64,000 nucleotides of DNA from Dyadobacter psychrophilus (GCF_900167945.1 NZ_FUZA01000002.1:1364001-1428000), one strand, 5' to 3'; positions 8,547 through 18,523 are shown, counted from the first letter of the stretch. Translations and numbers: made by a program. The notes: generated by a model from the letters alone, not told the origin.

Positions 8547-11500
8547 ATGGTCAATGACATTAATTCAAATCAAAAATTCACCAACTCAGTCTCTATGGTT
8601 TTTAAACACGGCGCCTCCACTTTCGGAATGCTTTTATATGTTGGCGCATCTTCGGTTTTTGCTCAGAATACATTAAGTATTACGGAACCGGAAGCCCATT
8701 TTCGAAACGGCCTGGAATATTATGAAAAGTCTAATTACGTTGCTGCCAGGCAAGAGTTCAACGAATTCCTGAGCACTGATGATAAGTTATTGAGTTCCAC
8801 GGATTACAATAAAGTCACAGCTGAATATTATGTGGCTGTCACGGGCCTTTATCTGAACTATCCTGAGGCGGAAGTGCAGGTTGACCGCTTCGTTAAAAAC
8901 CATTCCGAGCATCCCAAAGCCCAGCAAATTTACGGTGATCTGGGGCGGTATTATTACGAATCCGGGCAATATGAAAAGGCCATTACCTACCTGGAAAAGG
9001 CCGTTAATGTCTCCGGGAGCGGGGCGAGTAAGCTGGAAAGCACTTACCAGCTGGCCATGTCCTATTATAACACGCAGCAGTTGGATGCGGCTTTGCCATT
9101 ATTTGATCAGGTTAAAACGGAGGCTTCTTTTGCCAATGCGGGTGACGCTTCCTTCTATGCGGGCGTTATTAATTATCAGAAAAATAAATTTGAAGAAGCT
9201 TATCAGGATTTTCAGCGCATCGAAGACCATCCTTACTATAAGAATGAAGCACCCAACTGGATTATCTCTTCATTATATCAGTTAAAACGGTATGATGAGC
9301 TTTTAGCATACGGGGAGAAGATCCTGAAATCGCAGAGAGGCAATACTAAACTAGATGATGTCGCATTATATGTAGCAGAAGTCTATTACGAGAAAGGGGA
9401 CTATGCTGCGGCTGTAACTTCCTATGAGCGTTACAAGCGGATGAAACCAGGCGCTGTGCCTCCAACTGTGGCACTTCACTACGGTCATGCACAATTCAGA
9501 AACGGCAATTATGAAGGTGCTATAACGAACCTAAAACCTATCGGACCGGGTAAAGATTCTGTTTCGCAGTACGCTTCTTACATACTGGGAATCAGCTACT
9601 TAAAGACTTCTAATTTAAGTTATGCTTTAACCTCGTTCGATAACGCAGCAAAGCTTGACTTTAACCCGGTTATCAAAGAAGAAGCAGCATACAACCACGC
9701 AAAGGTTCAATTAGAGTCCGGAAACAACAATGAGGCTGTAAAGGAGTTTAATGACTTCATGACGAAGTATCCTGAAAGCAAACATACAGAAGAAGCGACC
9801 GAATTAGTAGCAGAAGGATATGCCAGCGCAAGCAACTCTGTTGGGGCAATAAAGTACATAGAAGGCCTTTCAAGGCGGAATACTAAAATAAATGGCACCT
9901 ATCAGAGGCTTACTTACAACCAGGGCGTGCTGGATTTCAATGCACAACGGTTTGATAATGCTATCGCCATGTTTGACAAGTCCATCAAATATCCGCTGGA
10001 CGAGCAGCTTTTCATTTCTGCCACTTACTACAAAGCAGAATCCACGTATGGTTTGAACAAGATAGATGAAGCTGCCAATCTCTATTCGCAGATTTCGAAA
10101 AACCCGAAGGCGGGCGTTTACGCAAGGAAGAGTTTGTACGCGCTTGGCTACATATACTATAACCAAAAGAAATACGCGCAGGCACTAACCTACTTTAAGG
10201 AGTTTACCAACAACATTGAGGGAATCGAACCGCTCATGATTGAGGATGGCTTTTCAAGGTTAGCAGATTGCTACCTCGCTGCGAAGAACTACAATGAGGC
10301 TATCAAGACATACGAGCAGGTTTCAGCTAAGGGCAAGGTGGATAAGGATTATGCATTGTTCCAGAAAGCCCGCGCATATGTATACATGAACCGCGAGCAA
10401 GAGGCGCGGAAACAATTTGATCAACTGATCAGCCAATATCCGCAGTCGAGATACCTGGACGATGCTTATTTCCAGTTGGCAGACATTGATTTTCAAAAAC
10501 AAAGTTATTCTGCCGCCGTGAAAGGGTTTACACGGATGATCAATGAGAAGCCTAAGAGTAACGCGATTCCGGCAGCATTGCTTCGCAGGGCGCAATCATA
10601 CTATAACTTACAGGTTTATGAACAAGCGATCGTCGATTTCCGCAAGATCCTGACAGAATATTCGGATTCCCCTTCGGCGAGCAGCGCATTGGAAGGGATT
10701 CAGGAGGCTTATACAGCGGTTGGTCGTCCTGAGGAGTTCACTCAGGTTCTTGGTGTTGTGAGAAAGAACAACCCAGGTAATGAAAAACTGGAAGAAGTTG
10801 AGTTTGACAACGTACGTAACCTTTATTATGCTGAGAAGTATGAGAACGCTATCAACTCCCTGCAAAGCTTTATCCAGAGTTATCCGGCCAGTAAACACCA
10901 GTACGACGCCAATTACTTCATCGCCTCATCTTATGACAAGATCGGTAAAGTGAATGAAGCACTGGAATATTTCGGTAAAGTAGTTCAACAAAACAAATCA
11001 ACATTTGTGGCGGCAGCGGCGCAGCGTTCGGCTGAACTGGAAATTGGTCGTGGAAACTATAACAATGCAGTTTCGAACTTCCGCGTGCTGCTTCGTAACT
11101 CCGAAAGCAAAAAGGAGCAGGCTCAGGCTTGGGTTGGTTTAATGGACACTTACTATACATTAAAGAGCTATGACTCGACGCTGTATTATGCAAAAGAAGT
11201 GATTAACGCTGGTAACCTGATTCCGGGCGCAGTAGGAAAAGCGCAATTGTATGCGGGTAAAGTCCCTTACGAACGCGGTGACTTGACGAAGGCGGGCGAA
11301 GAGTTTAAGAAAATAGCTGCTTCTTCCAAAGACGAATATGGCGCAGAAGCGAGTTACTGGTCGGCTATGGTGCTTTTTAAGAACAAAAAGTATAAAGAGG
11401 CCGAGACTGCTATCATTGATATGGGCAAGAATTTCGAGGGATATGATTACTGGCGTGTAAGGTCTTTTATACTGCTTGCTGAGGTGTATGTCGGGTTGAA

Positions 11501-11606
11501 TGAAATGGGTCAGGCTAAGGCTACATTAACGTCCATCATCGACAATTCCGACGATAAGGAAGCAGTTGAGCTTGCTAAGGAAAAATTAGCTCAGATCAGT
11601 AAATAA
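8547..11606 (+). CDS. Large periplasmic TPR protein
   Basis: A 1019-residue protein made almost wholly of tetratricopeptide repeats, for example HFRNGLEYYEKSNYVAARQ, YYESGQYEKAITYLEKAV and LADCYLAAKNYNEAIKTYEQV. It has an N-terminal export signal ending near VGASSVFAQN. The second in-frame ATG (8595) gives a more normal signal peptide (MVFKHGASTFGMLLYVGA) than the ATG at 8547, so translation may begin there. The next gene (outer-membrane barrel) is 42 nt away and the HU/SPOR gene follows, suggesting a three-gene operon. By family it is a protein-protein scaffold. The context suggests a periplasmic partner of the barrel, which is inference. Confidence 0.85.
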   Translation: MVNDINSNQKFTNSVSMVFKHGASTFGMLLYVGASSVFAQNTLSITEPEAHFRNGLEYYEKSNYVAARQEFNEFLSTDDKLLSSTDYNKVTAEYYVAVTGLYLNYPEAEVQVDRFVKNHSEHPKAQQIYGDLGRYYYESGQYEKAITYLEKAVNVSGSGASKLESTYQLAMSYYNTQQLDAALPLFDQVKTEASFANAGDASFYAGVINYQKNKFEEAYQDFQRIEDHPYYKNEAPNWIISSLYQLKRYDELLAYGEKILKSQRGNTKLDDVALYVAEVYYEKGDYAAAVTSYERYKRMKPGAVPPTVALHYGHAQFRNGNYEGAITNLKPIGPGKDSVSQYASYILGISYLKTSNLSYALTSFDNAAKLDFNPVIKEEAAYNHAKVQLESGNNNEAVKEFNDFMTKYPESKHTEEATELVAEGYASASNSVGAIKYIEGLSRRNTKINGTYQRLTYNQGVLDFNAQRFDNAIAMFDKSIKYPLDEQLFISATYYKAESTYGLNKIDEAANLYSQISKNPKAGVYARKSLYALGYIYYNQKKYAQALTYFKEFTNNIEGIEPLMIEDGFSRLADCYLAAKNYNEAIKTYEQVSAKGKVDKDYALFQKARAYVYMNREQEARKQFDQLISQYPQSRYLDDAYFQLADIDFQKQSYSAAVKGFTRMINEKPKSNAIPAALLRRAQSYYNLQVYEQAIVDFRKILTEYSDSPSASSALEGIQEAYTAVGRPEEFTQVLGVVRKNNPGNEKLEEVEFDNVRNLYYAEKYENAINSLQSFIQSYPASKHQYDANYFIASSYDKIGKVNEALEYFGKVVQQNKSTFVAAAAQRSAELEIGRGNYNNAVSNFRVLLRNSESKKEQAQAWVGLMDTYYTLKSYDSTLYYAKEVINAGNLIPGAVGKAQLYAGKVPYERGDLTKAGEEFKKIAASSKDEYGAEASYWSAMVLFKNKKYKEAETAIIDMGKNFEGYDYWRVRSFILLAEVYVGLNEMGQAKATLTSIIDNSDDKEAVELAKEKLAQISK

Positions 11607-11648
11607 AAAGATTCAATCCTGCGGGACAAACAGAAAATATTAAGACTC

Positions 11649-13319
11649 ATGACGAAATCCACCGCGATACGTTCTTCCTTATTTTTATTGACACTTGGCT
11701 TTTCTTCCCAGTTTGCTTTGGCGCAGCGGGGAGAGATCGAAAGCCAGACTTATGAAATTGTAAAAGAGAAAAGCATTGAATTTGCTCCCGCTAACCGGGT
11801 TTATGATAAAGTAGATCCTATTAAAGGAGAAACAGGTAAGAAAAAGGTTGATTATCAGATCATTGATCCGCAAATAGACCTTTCATCGCCAAAGCTTACA
11901 CCCAGCGTCGCAGCGTCTTCCGACGAACAGAAACGCAAGGATGAGCCGGATGTGCTGAATAACTATGTTAAACTCGGGGCCGGTAACTACGGCCGCTTCC
12001 TGGGTGAGGCATTTGTGGGTGGCCGTCCTTCGGAAGATCTCGTTTTCACTACTCAGCTTAAACATTTGTCGGCAGCTAATGGTCCGGTAGATAACAAGAA
12101 CTCCGCAAACGCAGCCACGAATTTCAGGGTGGGCGGGAAATATATACGGAGCAAGTATAAAGTGGAGGCAGCGCTGGATTATGACCGTAAGAACTATTAT
12201 TTCTATGGTTATCAACCGCAGCCTGAAACAGTTCAGGTAAACCGGGACAGCATCCGCCAGACAATTAACCGGTTTGGTGTCGCCCTGGGTTTCGAAAATA
12301 CAGACGCTTCGGTGTTGGTTGACTATTCCGTTAAAACGAGTTTACACACATTACGTGACCGTTATGAAGCGTCGGAGCTCGACTGGGGAACAAAGTTGAT
12401 GGCCTCCGTGCCACTCTCCGAGTCGTTTCACGCATTGCTGGAAGCAGATGCATTCGTAACGCAACGGGTAGACAGATTTACATTTAACAGGAATTTGTTC
12501 CGTGTGAAACCAACATTTAAATATACATCGGAGCTCTTTTCGGTAACAGCGGGTATTAATGTTGCCAACGAAACGGATAGCGAACTTGAAATCAACAGAA
12601 CCAAAGCGTTTCCAGTGTTAAACATAGATGTTGCACCATTTCCGGGATTACACATCTTTGCCGGCTGGAATGGCGATATGGTGAGAAACACATTGAAAAG
12701 TATGCTGGGCGAAAACCAATGGCTGGGTCCCAATGTTCAAATTCTTAACACTGATAAGGACTATGAAATCAGTGGTGGGGTAAAGGGCGAAGGCTTGTCT
12801 GGGTTCAATTATGAAGGTAAAGTTGCCTACACGCAGTATCGGAACTTCTACTATTTCAATAATTCTCTTGCGGACACTTCTAAATTTGCGATTCTGTACG
12901 ATCCAGGCAAAACAAAAGTGCTGAGCATATCCGGTCAGGCAGGTTATAACTTTAATGATCTTTTCAAAACTTCGCTTAAAGTAAACTTCTTCGACTACTC
13001 TGTTTCAGACCTTGAAGAACCATGGCACCGTCCCGATCTTACATTAAACTGGTTTAACGCACTTTCCATCAGCAAAAAATTGTTCGTAACTGCCGATTTC
13101 TATATGCTGAGAGGAATAAAAGCAAAAAATTTCCAGACTGGCGAGGTGACCAAATTGCCCGTTATTGCAGATCTGAATTTCAAGATTGACTATCTGTTAA
13201 CCAGGAACTTCTCTGCTTTTGTGTCACTCAACAATGTATTAGGCAAACAGTACCAGCGTTATCAATATTACCCGCAGCAAGGACTAAACTTTATTGGAGG
13301 ATTATCGTTTTCTTTTTAA
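11649..13319 (+). CDS. Outer-membrane beta-barrel protein (TonB-dependent-receptor-like barrel without an obvious plug)
   Basis: A 556-residue protein with a signal peptide (SSLFLLTLGFSSQFALAQ) and a linker of about 80 charged residues. A long series of amphipathic alternating strands follows, and the protein ends in a terminal aromatic (GGLSFSF), the usual BAM signal for outer-membrane barrels. The segment LNNVLGKQYQRYQYYPQQG near the end resembles the last strands of TonB-dependent receptors. I cannot see a plug domain or TonB box, so active transport is not assured. It sits between the giant TPR protein and the HU/SPOR protein with short gaps (42 and 27 nt). This suggests a conserved envelope complex rather than a nutrient receptor. 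Confidence 0.75.
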   Translation: MTKSTAIRSSLFLLTLGFSSQFALAQRGEIESQTYEIVKEKSIEFAPANRVYDKVDPIKGETGKKKVDYQIIDPQIDLSSPKLTPSVAASSDEQKRKDEPDVLNNYVKLGAGNYGRFLGEAFVGGRPSEDLVFTTQLKHLSAANGPVDNKNSANAATNFRVGGKYIRSKYKVEAALDYDRKNYYFYGYQPQPETVQVNRDSIRQTINRFGVALGFENTDASVLVDYSVKTSLHTLRDRYEASELDWGTKLMASVPLSESFHALLEADAFVTQRVDRFTFNRNLFRVKPTFKYTSELFSVTAGINVANETDSELEINRTKAFPVLNIDVAPFPGLHIFAGWNGDMVRNTLKSMLGENQWLGPNVQILNTDKDYEISGGVKGEGLSGFNYEGKVAYTQYRNFYYFNNSLADTSKFAILYDPGKTKVLSISGQAGYNFNDLFKTSLKVNFFDYSVSDLEEPWHRPDLTLNWFNALSISKKLFVTADFYMLRGIKAKNFQTGEVTKLPVIADLNFKIDYLLTRNFSAFVSLNNVLGKQYQRYQYYPQQGLNFIGGLSFSF

Positions 13320-13346
13320 CTTCGCTCAGTTAACTGAAAAAAATTC

Positions 13347-14432
13347 ATGATAGCAGTCGAAACAGTAATCCGAAAACTTGTAGGTGAATATGAATTTGTA
13401 ATCATTCCAGGATTCGGAGCATTGCTTTCGCACCAGATTCCGGCTGCTTATGATGATATGTCACAAACTTTTTCCCCGCCTGCCAAGAAGCTAGCATTCA
13501 ATGAGTTCCTGAAACTGGATGACGGACTCTTGGCCAATTACATATCCCGCCATGAGAGTTTGTCGCATTTGGAAGCAGTGGATTATGTGAAAGGTTATAC
13601 CGACGAGCTGCGCCAGAACCTGGAACAGCGTGGCCAGGCGCAGATTGCAGGGATAGGGGATTTCAGCAAGAATATCGAGGGTAAGCTGGTTTTTGAGCCT
13701 AACACTGAAAAATATTTCAAGGATGAATGGTATGGCTTCGAGAAGATCAGAGCGAAGCAAGTTGATAAAAAGCTGATTCCTGTTGCGCCAGCAGAAACCT
13801 ACATTGCCGAAGAGCAGGTTGAAATCATTGAGGCAGAGGAAGAAAGATCCAATTCGTTTAAGTGGGCACGTTGGGCTGCTGCCGCAGTTATAGCAACGGT
13901 TATCTGCGGTTTGAGTGTGTTTTTGGTAAATACTAGAAACGGAGACATTCAAAGTACCCTGAACCCATTTACTGAGCTATTCTCAAAATCGGAAATTGTC
14001 AAAGAGGAAAAAATAGAAACGTTGGCAGAACCGGTTGAAGTTACACCTTCACCCGCGACAATGCCAGTTATTGATTCCGCTGCAATCGTTGCACAGCCCG
14101 TTAAAGAGGTTGCTGTTAAAGCTGACTCAGCAGAAGAGAAGGCGGTCGTTCCATTGGTTAAGCCAGAACCGGCTGCCTCAGTTGAGCCAGCGAAAGCTTC
14201 CAAGTTTTACGTGATAGCCGGAACATTCAAAGGAACCAGACAAGCAAACGTCCTTTTGGCGCAGCTGAAAGAAAAAGGTTTCGAGGATGCGAGCATTCTT
14301 CCTCCGGACAGATTCGGCAAAAAAGTGAAAGTAGCAGTGAATGGCTACGGCAATGAAACCGATGCTTATCGCGCTTCTGCCAAATTGAAAGGAGTAATCG
14401 GAGAAGCAGGCTGGGTTTACCAAAGAAAATAA
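13347..14432 (+). CDS. HU-like (HU-CCDC81 type) N-terminal domain, membrane segment and C-terminal SPOR domain
   Basis: A 361-residue protein in three parts. Residues 1-130 look like two HU/IHF-type units (VGEYEFVIIPGFGALLSHQ and GQAQIAGIGDFSKNIEGKL), matching the bacterial HU-CCDC81 family. A single membrane helix lies at about 173-191 (ARWAAAAVIATVICGLSVF). After a Pro/Ala/Glu-rich linker, residues 284-361 form a SPOR domain (KFYVIAGTFKGTRQANVLLAQL). SPOR domains bind denuded peptidoglycan at division sites. HU-like domains bind DNA or proteins. The topology implied is a cytoplasmic HU part and a periplasmic SPOR part. A link between nucleoid and cell wall is an inference from this order. 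It is the last gene of the 8.5-14.4 kb operon and is followed by a strong terminator. Confidence 0.82.
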   Translation: MIAVETVIRKLVGEYEFVIIPGFGALLSHQIPAAYDDMSQTFSPPAKKLAFNEFLKLDDGLLANYISRHESLSHLEAVDYVKGYTDELRQNLEQRGQAQIAGIGDFSKNIEGKLVFEPNTEKYFKDEWYGFEKIRAKQVDKKLIPVAPAETYIAEEQVEIIEAEEERSNSFKWARWAAAAVIATVICGLSVFLVNTRNGDIQSTLNPFTELFSKSEIVKEEKIETLAEPVEVTPSPATMPVIDSAAIVAQPVKEVAVKADSAEEKAVVPLVKPEPAASVEPAKASKFYVIAGTFKGTRQANVLLAQLKEKGFEDASILPPDRFGKKVKVAVNGYGNETDAYRASAKLKGVIGEAGWVYQRK

Positions 14433-14448
14433 GCAGCCAAAATATTGG

Positions 14449-14481
14449 AAAAAAGGAAGCAATAAGTGCTTCCTTTTTTTG
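14449..14481 (+). terminator. Intrinsic terminator closing the TPR-barrel-HU/SPOR operon
   Basis: Stem AAAAAAGGAAGCA / TGCTTCCTTTTTT with a 5-nt loop and a T run. Confidence 0.88.
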
Positions 14482-14506
14482 TAACACACGATTTTTCTTA
14501 ATTTTA
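14478..14506 (+). promoter_or_regulatory. Possible promoter of the tonB gene
   Basis: TTTG at 14478-14481 (overlapping the terminator tail), a 17-nt spacer, and TAATTTTA at 14499-14506, one base off TAnnTTTG. It lies 33 nt upstream of the start codon. Confidence 0.4.
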
Positions 14507-14539
14507 CGTTGTTGGAAAAGTAAAATAATAGCAAATACA

Positions 14540-15466
14540 ATGATTGTATTACAAGCCGAAGATCGTCAGCGAATTGCAGTTTCCTGGGCCATGTCCATAG
14601 GAATTACGATTGCAATGCTGGGCATATTCTTCTTCATCAGGCTCAATAGTTCGCTGCCAAAAGTGGAGCCTATGGAGCTGTTTGTAGAAGTTAATTACGG
14701 AACAGATAAGGTTGGAAAAGGGGATGTGCAAACTTTTAATAAGCCAAATGACAGCAAGGTTGCAGAGAATATGCGAGCCGATGCAGATGAGGTTAAAAAA
14801 GTCAAATCCGTTGCAACACCCAAGCCCACACCGCCGACTCCTCCTAAAATAGAGCCGGTAAAGCCTACAAAAACAGTGGCTGAAAAGCCCGTTATCACTT
14901 CCAAGGCTGAGAGCCCTGTGGAAGCACCGGAAAAGAATGAAAGCAAGAAATCAACCGGTTCAGAAGCATCATCAGCACCTGCTGCAAAACCAACTCCTGA
15001 AAAGGCCGTAAATAAAGATGCACTCTTTACAAAATCTTCCGGAAGCAAGTCGGGGAGTAACGGCACTAACGGCACCAAAAGCGGTGTTGGTGGCAATAAC
15101 AATGGAGACGACGCAGAAGGAGTAGGCGATAAAGGTTCTAAGACTGGAAGCCTTTTTGCAAAAACATACAAAGGTGAAGGCGGCGGCGGCGGAACGGCAG
15201 TTGGTCTGAGCTTGTCAGGATGGAGCTGGTCGAGAAGACCTGTTGTAGACGATAATTCGGATGCTACGGGTGACATCACGTTCAAGATCACCGTTGATAA
15301 AAACGGTCGTGTGAAGAGCATTATCACGCAAAACACAACAGTTACTGACTACGCGGTTGTTAATAAATATAAAAGCGCGGTTCGGGACCTGACATTCATT
15401 CCAAAGTCATCGAATGTGCCGGATGAGTCGGTTGGAACGATCACATTTAAAATACGTTCCCAATAG
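14540..15466 (+). CDS. TonB-family energy transducer
   Basis: A 308-residue protein with one N-terminal membrane helix (about 14-34, SWAMSIGITIAMLGIFFFI). A long Pro/Lys/Glu-rich periplasm-spanning region (about 85-165) and a Gly/Ser/Asn-rich stretch follow. The C-terminal domain (GDITFKITVDKNGRVKSI to TFKIRSQ) is of the TonB C-terminal type. TonB couples the inner-membrane proton gradient to outer-membrane receptors such as SusC. No exbB/exbD gene lies next to it, so it must use motor proteins encoded elsewhere. The following folC start is 9 nt downstream, so the two are probably co-transcribed. Confidence 0.82.
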   Translation: MIVLQAEDRQRIAVSWAMSIGITIAMLGIFFFIRLNSSLPKVEPMELFVEVNYGTDKVGKGDVQTFNKPNDSKVAENMRADADEVKKVKSVATPKPTPPTPPKIEPVKPTKTVAEKPVITSKAESPVEAPEKNESKKSTGSEASSAPAAKPTPEKAVNKDALFTKSSGSKSGSNGTNGTKSGVGGNNNGDDAEGVGDKGSKTGSLFAKTYKGEGGGGGTAVGLSLSGWSWSRRPVVDDNSDATGDITFKITVDKNGRVKSIITQNTTVTDYAVVNKYKSAVRDLTFIPKSSNVPDESVGTITFKIRSQ

Positions 15467-15475
15467 TTTTTAAGA

Positions 15476-16777
15476 ATGAATTATCAGGAAACATTGGATT
15501 ATCTGTATAGCCGGTTACCGGTTTTTCAGAATATCGGGGCCCGTGCTTTTAAGCCGGGCCTTCATACTACTCAGGAGTTATGTAAATCTCTCGGAGATCC
15601 TCAAAATGACTATCCTACGCTGCATATAGGAGGAACAAATGGTAAAGGAAGCACATCACACATGCTTGCTGCCATTTTACAGCAGGCGGGTTATAAGGTT
15701 GGACTGTACACTTCGCCTCATTTAAAGGATTTTAGGGAAAGGATTAAGGTAAATGGTGCTTTTATCTCAGAGGATTTCATTGTGGAATTTATCGGTGAAA
15801 ATAAATCTAACATTGATAAGCTATCTCCCTCGTTCTTCGAAGCCACTGTTGCAATGGCATTTTCATATTTTTCAAAGCAATCCGTGGAGGTCGCTGTGAT
15901 AGAAGTGGGTATGGGGGGAAGACTTGATTCTACCAATATCATTACGCCAGCATTATCTCTGATCACCAATATCAGTCTGGATCATACGCAATTTCTTGGT
16001 AAAACACTTGAAGAAATAGCAGCGGAAAAGGCAGGAATTATCAAGCCCGAAGTTCCGGTTGTTATAAGTGAAAGACAGACAGATGCTATCAGCCACGTCT
16101 TCTCCAATGCTGCCGTGAACGCGCATGCTCCGGTAGTTTTCGCATCCAATATATATGAAGTCAGTAAGATAGGAGTTCATAATGGGTTAATGGAGGTGAA
16201 TGTAAATGAAAGAGAATCACTTGGAAGTGTGTTTGAGGGGTTACGTTTAGACCTTACCGGTGCTTACCAGTTGAAGAATGTTGCAGGAGTTGTTGCTGCC
16301 ATACAAATTCTGCGAGACCAGGGTTGGGCGCTTTCCGATGAAGCTGTGTATACTGCACTTGCCTCAGTAACCCAGCTTACAGGGCTGAAAGGGCGCTGGC
16401 AAAAGCTAGGAGAAAAGCCCGACATTTATTGTGATACTGGCCATAACACAGCTGGCCTGGCCTCAGCTTTGGAGCAATTTGAAAGCATTGCGAGCGGCTG
16501 TCAACGCTTTGTCGTCGGGTTTGTTGGCGATAAGGACATCTCATCCATGCTGCAACTATTCCCCTCGGAGGGTGTATTTTATTTTTGTCAGCCATCGAAT
16601 ATGCGGGCGCTGGACTCAACCGAATTAATGCACATGGCAGCTGCATATGGCCTGGAAGGAAGCGCTTTTCTAAACGTAAATGATGCGCTGGAAGCTGCGG
16701 TCCGGGAATCAGACCCAAATGATTCGATCTATGTGGGAGGGAGCACTTTTGTAGTGGCAGACATTAAGGATTTATAA
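15476..16777 (+). CDS. folC: Bifunctional folylpolyglutamate synthase / dihydrofolate synthase
   Basis: Cytoplasmic ATP-dependent ligase that adds glutamate to dihydropteroate and to folates. The Mur-ligase-type P-loop is HIGGTNGKGSTSHML. It is followed by the folate-loop segment YTSPHLKDFRERIKVNG, and the VIEVGMGGRLDSTN motif is also present. The later DHTQFLGKTLEEIAAEKAGI segment contains the conserved His/Asp pair and the metal-site lysine region. The 433-residue length is normal. It starts 9 nt after tonB and is followed immediately by trmB. Confidence 0.95.
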   Translation: MNYQETLDYLYSRLPVFQNIGARAFKPGLHTTQELCKSLGDPQNDYPTLHIGGTNGKGSTSHMLAAILQQAGYKVGLYTSPHLKDFRERIKVNGAFISEDFIVEFIGENKSNIDKLSPSFFEATVAMAFSYFSKQSVEVAVIEVGMGGRLDSTNIITPALSLITNISLDHTQFLGKTLEEIAAEKAGIIKPEVPVVISERQTDAISHVFSNAAVNAHAPVVFASNIYEVSKIGVHNGLMEVNVNERESLGSVFEGLRLDLTGAYQLKNVAGVVAAIQILRDQGWALSDEAVYTALASVTQLTGLKGRWQKLGEKPDIYCDTGHNTAGLASALEQFESIASGCQRFVVGFVGDKDISSMLQLFPSEGVFYFCQPSNMRALDSTELMHMAAAYGLEGSAFLNVNDALEAAVRESDPNDSIYVGGSTFVVADIKDL

Positions 16778-16792
16778 TTGATATTGAATAGA

Positions 16793-17452
16793 ATGACGAG
16801 AAGGAAATTAGAACACTACAAATTCAGCGCCGAGGCGCACAATGTTATTGAGGCTGGAAAACCATTATATACGCAAATTAAAGGCCATTGGAACCCATTA
16901 TATTTTGAGAATAATAACCCTGTAGTAGTTGAACTTGCATGCGGAAAGGGTGAATATACGGTGGGCTTAGGAAAGCAATTCCCTGAAAAGAACTTCATCG
17001 GAATGGATATAAAAGGCGATCGTATTGCCAGGGGCAGCCTGATCGCAACAGAACATGGTCTCACCAATGTCGCTTTTTTAAGGGCAGGGATCCAGTATGC
17101 GGATGAGTTTTTCGAGGAAAACGAATTAAGTGAAATTTGGCTTATCCATCCTGATCCGCAGGTTAGGGACCGTGATGAGAACAAGAGGCTTACCAATCCA
17201 GCATTTCTGTCGCGCTATGCAAAATACTTGAGGCCCGGAGGAATGTTTTATCTAAAAACTGACAGCACTTTTTTGTACGAATACAGTTTGGAAAAGCTCG
17301 GGGAATCTGAGAAGTTTAAGTTGATCGAGCACACAGATGACCTTTACGAATCACCATTACACGGTGAACATTATGGTGTAAAGACACATTATGAGAGCAT
17401 TTTTGTCTCGAAGGGTTACACGATAAAGTATATTAAAGCAACTGTCCTGTAA
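16793..17452 (+). CDS. trmB: tRNA (guanine-N7-)-methyltransferase
   Basis: SAM-dependent enzyme that makes m7G46 in tRNA variable loops. The SAM-binding motif is VVELACGKGEYT. The IGMDIKGDRIARG and LIHPDPQVRDRDENKRLTN segments are the family signature (normally DPWPKxRHxKRR, here a Bacteroidota-type variant). The ATG at 16793 (MTRRKLEHYKF) is chosen over an in-frame TTG at 16778, the base after the folC stop, because homologues begin near this point. The gene ends at a terminator shared with the convergent gapA. Confidence 0.92.
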   Translation: MTRRKLEHYKFSAEAHNVIEAGKPLYTQIKGHWNPLYFENNNPVVVELACGKGEYTVGLGKQFPEKNFIGMDIKGDRIARGSLIATEHGLTNVAFLRAGIQYADEFFEENELSEIWLIHPDPQVRDRDENKRLTNPAFLSRYAKYLRPGGMFYLKTDSTFLYEYSLEKLGESEKFKLIEHTDDLYESPLHGEHYGVKTHYESIFVSKGYTIKYIKATVL

Positions 17453-17454
17453 AC

Positions 17455-17492
17455 AAAAAGGCCTTTCTATCCATGATAAAAAGGCCTTTTTA
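17455..17492. terminator. Bidirectional terminator between trmB and gapA
   Basis: Stem AAAAAGGCCTTT / AAAGGCCTTTTT with a 14-nt loop. It has T runs on both strands, placed between two convergent genes. Confidence 0.85.
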
Positions 17493-17509
17493 ATGTATAA
17501 ATTAATTTA

Positions 17510-18523
17510 TTACTTGCCGATCAAACCTGCGAAGTAGTAAACTGTTCTTACCAATTGAGATACGTATGACATTTCGTTGTCATACCAAGCCACAGTTCTA
17601 ACAATCTGTGTATCACCAACTTTCTGAACTCTTGTTTGTGTAGCGTCAAAAAGTGAGCCGTAGCTGATGCCGATGATATCGCTGCTCACGATTTCGTCTT
17701 CTGTGTATCCGTAGCTTTCGTTCGATGCCTCTTTCATAGCTGCATTGATCTCTTCAACAGAAGTTTCTTTTCCAAGAATAACTGTCAATTCAGTCAATGA
17801 GCCAGTCAATGTAGGTACGCGTTGAGCAGAACCATCCAGTTTGCCTTTCAATGCAGGAAGAACAAGTCCGATTGCTTTCGCAGCACCTGTGCTGTTAGGA
17901 ACAATGTTCTGTGCAGCAGCACGGGCTCTTCTCAAATCACCTTTTGGATGCGGCGCATCTTGTGTATTCTGATCGTTTGTATATGCGTGGATTGTTGTCA
18001 TTAAACCATTGACGATGCCAAATTTTTCCTCCAACACCTGTGCCATTGGCGCAAGGCAGTTGGTTGTACATGAAGCACCGCTGATAATTGTTTCAGAACC
18101 ATCCAGAATGTCATGGTTAACATTGAAAACGATCGTTTTAAGATCGCCGGTAGCAGGAGCGGAGATAACTACTTTTTTCGCGCCAGCTTTAATGTGGGCA
18201 CTTGCAGACTCCTGGCTTGTAAAGAAACCTGTACATTCCAGAACCACGTCTACATCATGCGATCCCCAGGGAATTTGTGCAGGATCACGTTGCGCATAAA
18301 TCACGATGTTTTCGCCGTTTACTACAACTGAATTGTCAGTCGATTTCACATCGGCGTCAAAACGGCCCTGAGCAGTGTCATATTTAAGCAGGTGAGCCAA
18401 TACTTTTGGGCTGGTAAGGTCATTGATAGCAACTATATCGATGCCTTCCATATTATAAATCTGACGGTAAACCAGACGGCCAATGCGGCCAAATCCATTG
18501 ATAGCAACTTTTACTTTAGACAT
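17510..18523 (-). CDS. gapA: Glyceraldehyde-3-phosphate dehydrogenase, NAD-type
   Basis: Glycolytic enzyme that oxidises glyceraldehyde-3-phosphate to 1,3-bisphosphoglycerate. The Rossmann motif [10 protein letters not shown] is at the N-terminus. Asp35 in VAINDL predicts preference for NAD over NADP. The active-site Cys152 is in [12 protein letters not shown] and His179 is in [10 protein letters not shown]. The 337-residue length is normal. It stands alone on the reverse strand with its own 5' region and a shared terminator. Confidence 0.97.
   Translation of the reverse strand: MSKVKVAINGFGRIGRLVYRQIYNMEGIDIVAINDLTSPKVLAHLLKYDTAQGRFDADVKSTDNSVVVNGENIVIYAQRDPAQIPWGSHDVDVVLECTGFFTSQESASAHIKAGAKKVVISAPATGDLKTIVFNVNHDILDGSETIISGASCTTNCLAPMAQVLEEKFGIVNGLMTTIHAYTNDQNTQDAPHPKGDLRRARAAAQNIVPNSTGAAKAIGLVLPALKGKLDGSAQRVPTLTGSLTELTVILGKETSVEEINAAMKEASNESYGYTEDEIVSSDIIGISYGSLFDATQTRVQKVGDTQIVRTVAWYDNEMSYVSQLVRTVYYFAGLIGK

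Noticed and set aside
14695..15336. A 213-codon Pro/Leu-rich reverse ORF opposite tonB
   Set aside because: Arises from the low-complexity Pro/Lys/Gly codons of the TonB linker.
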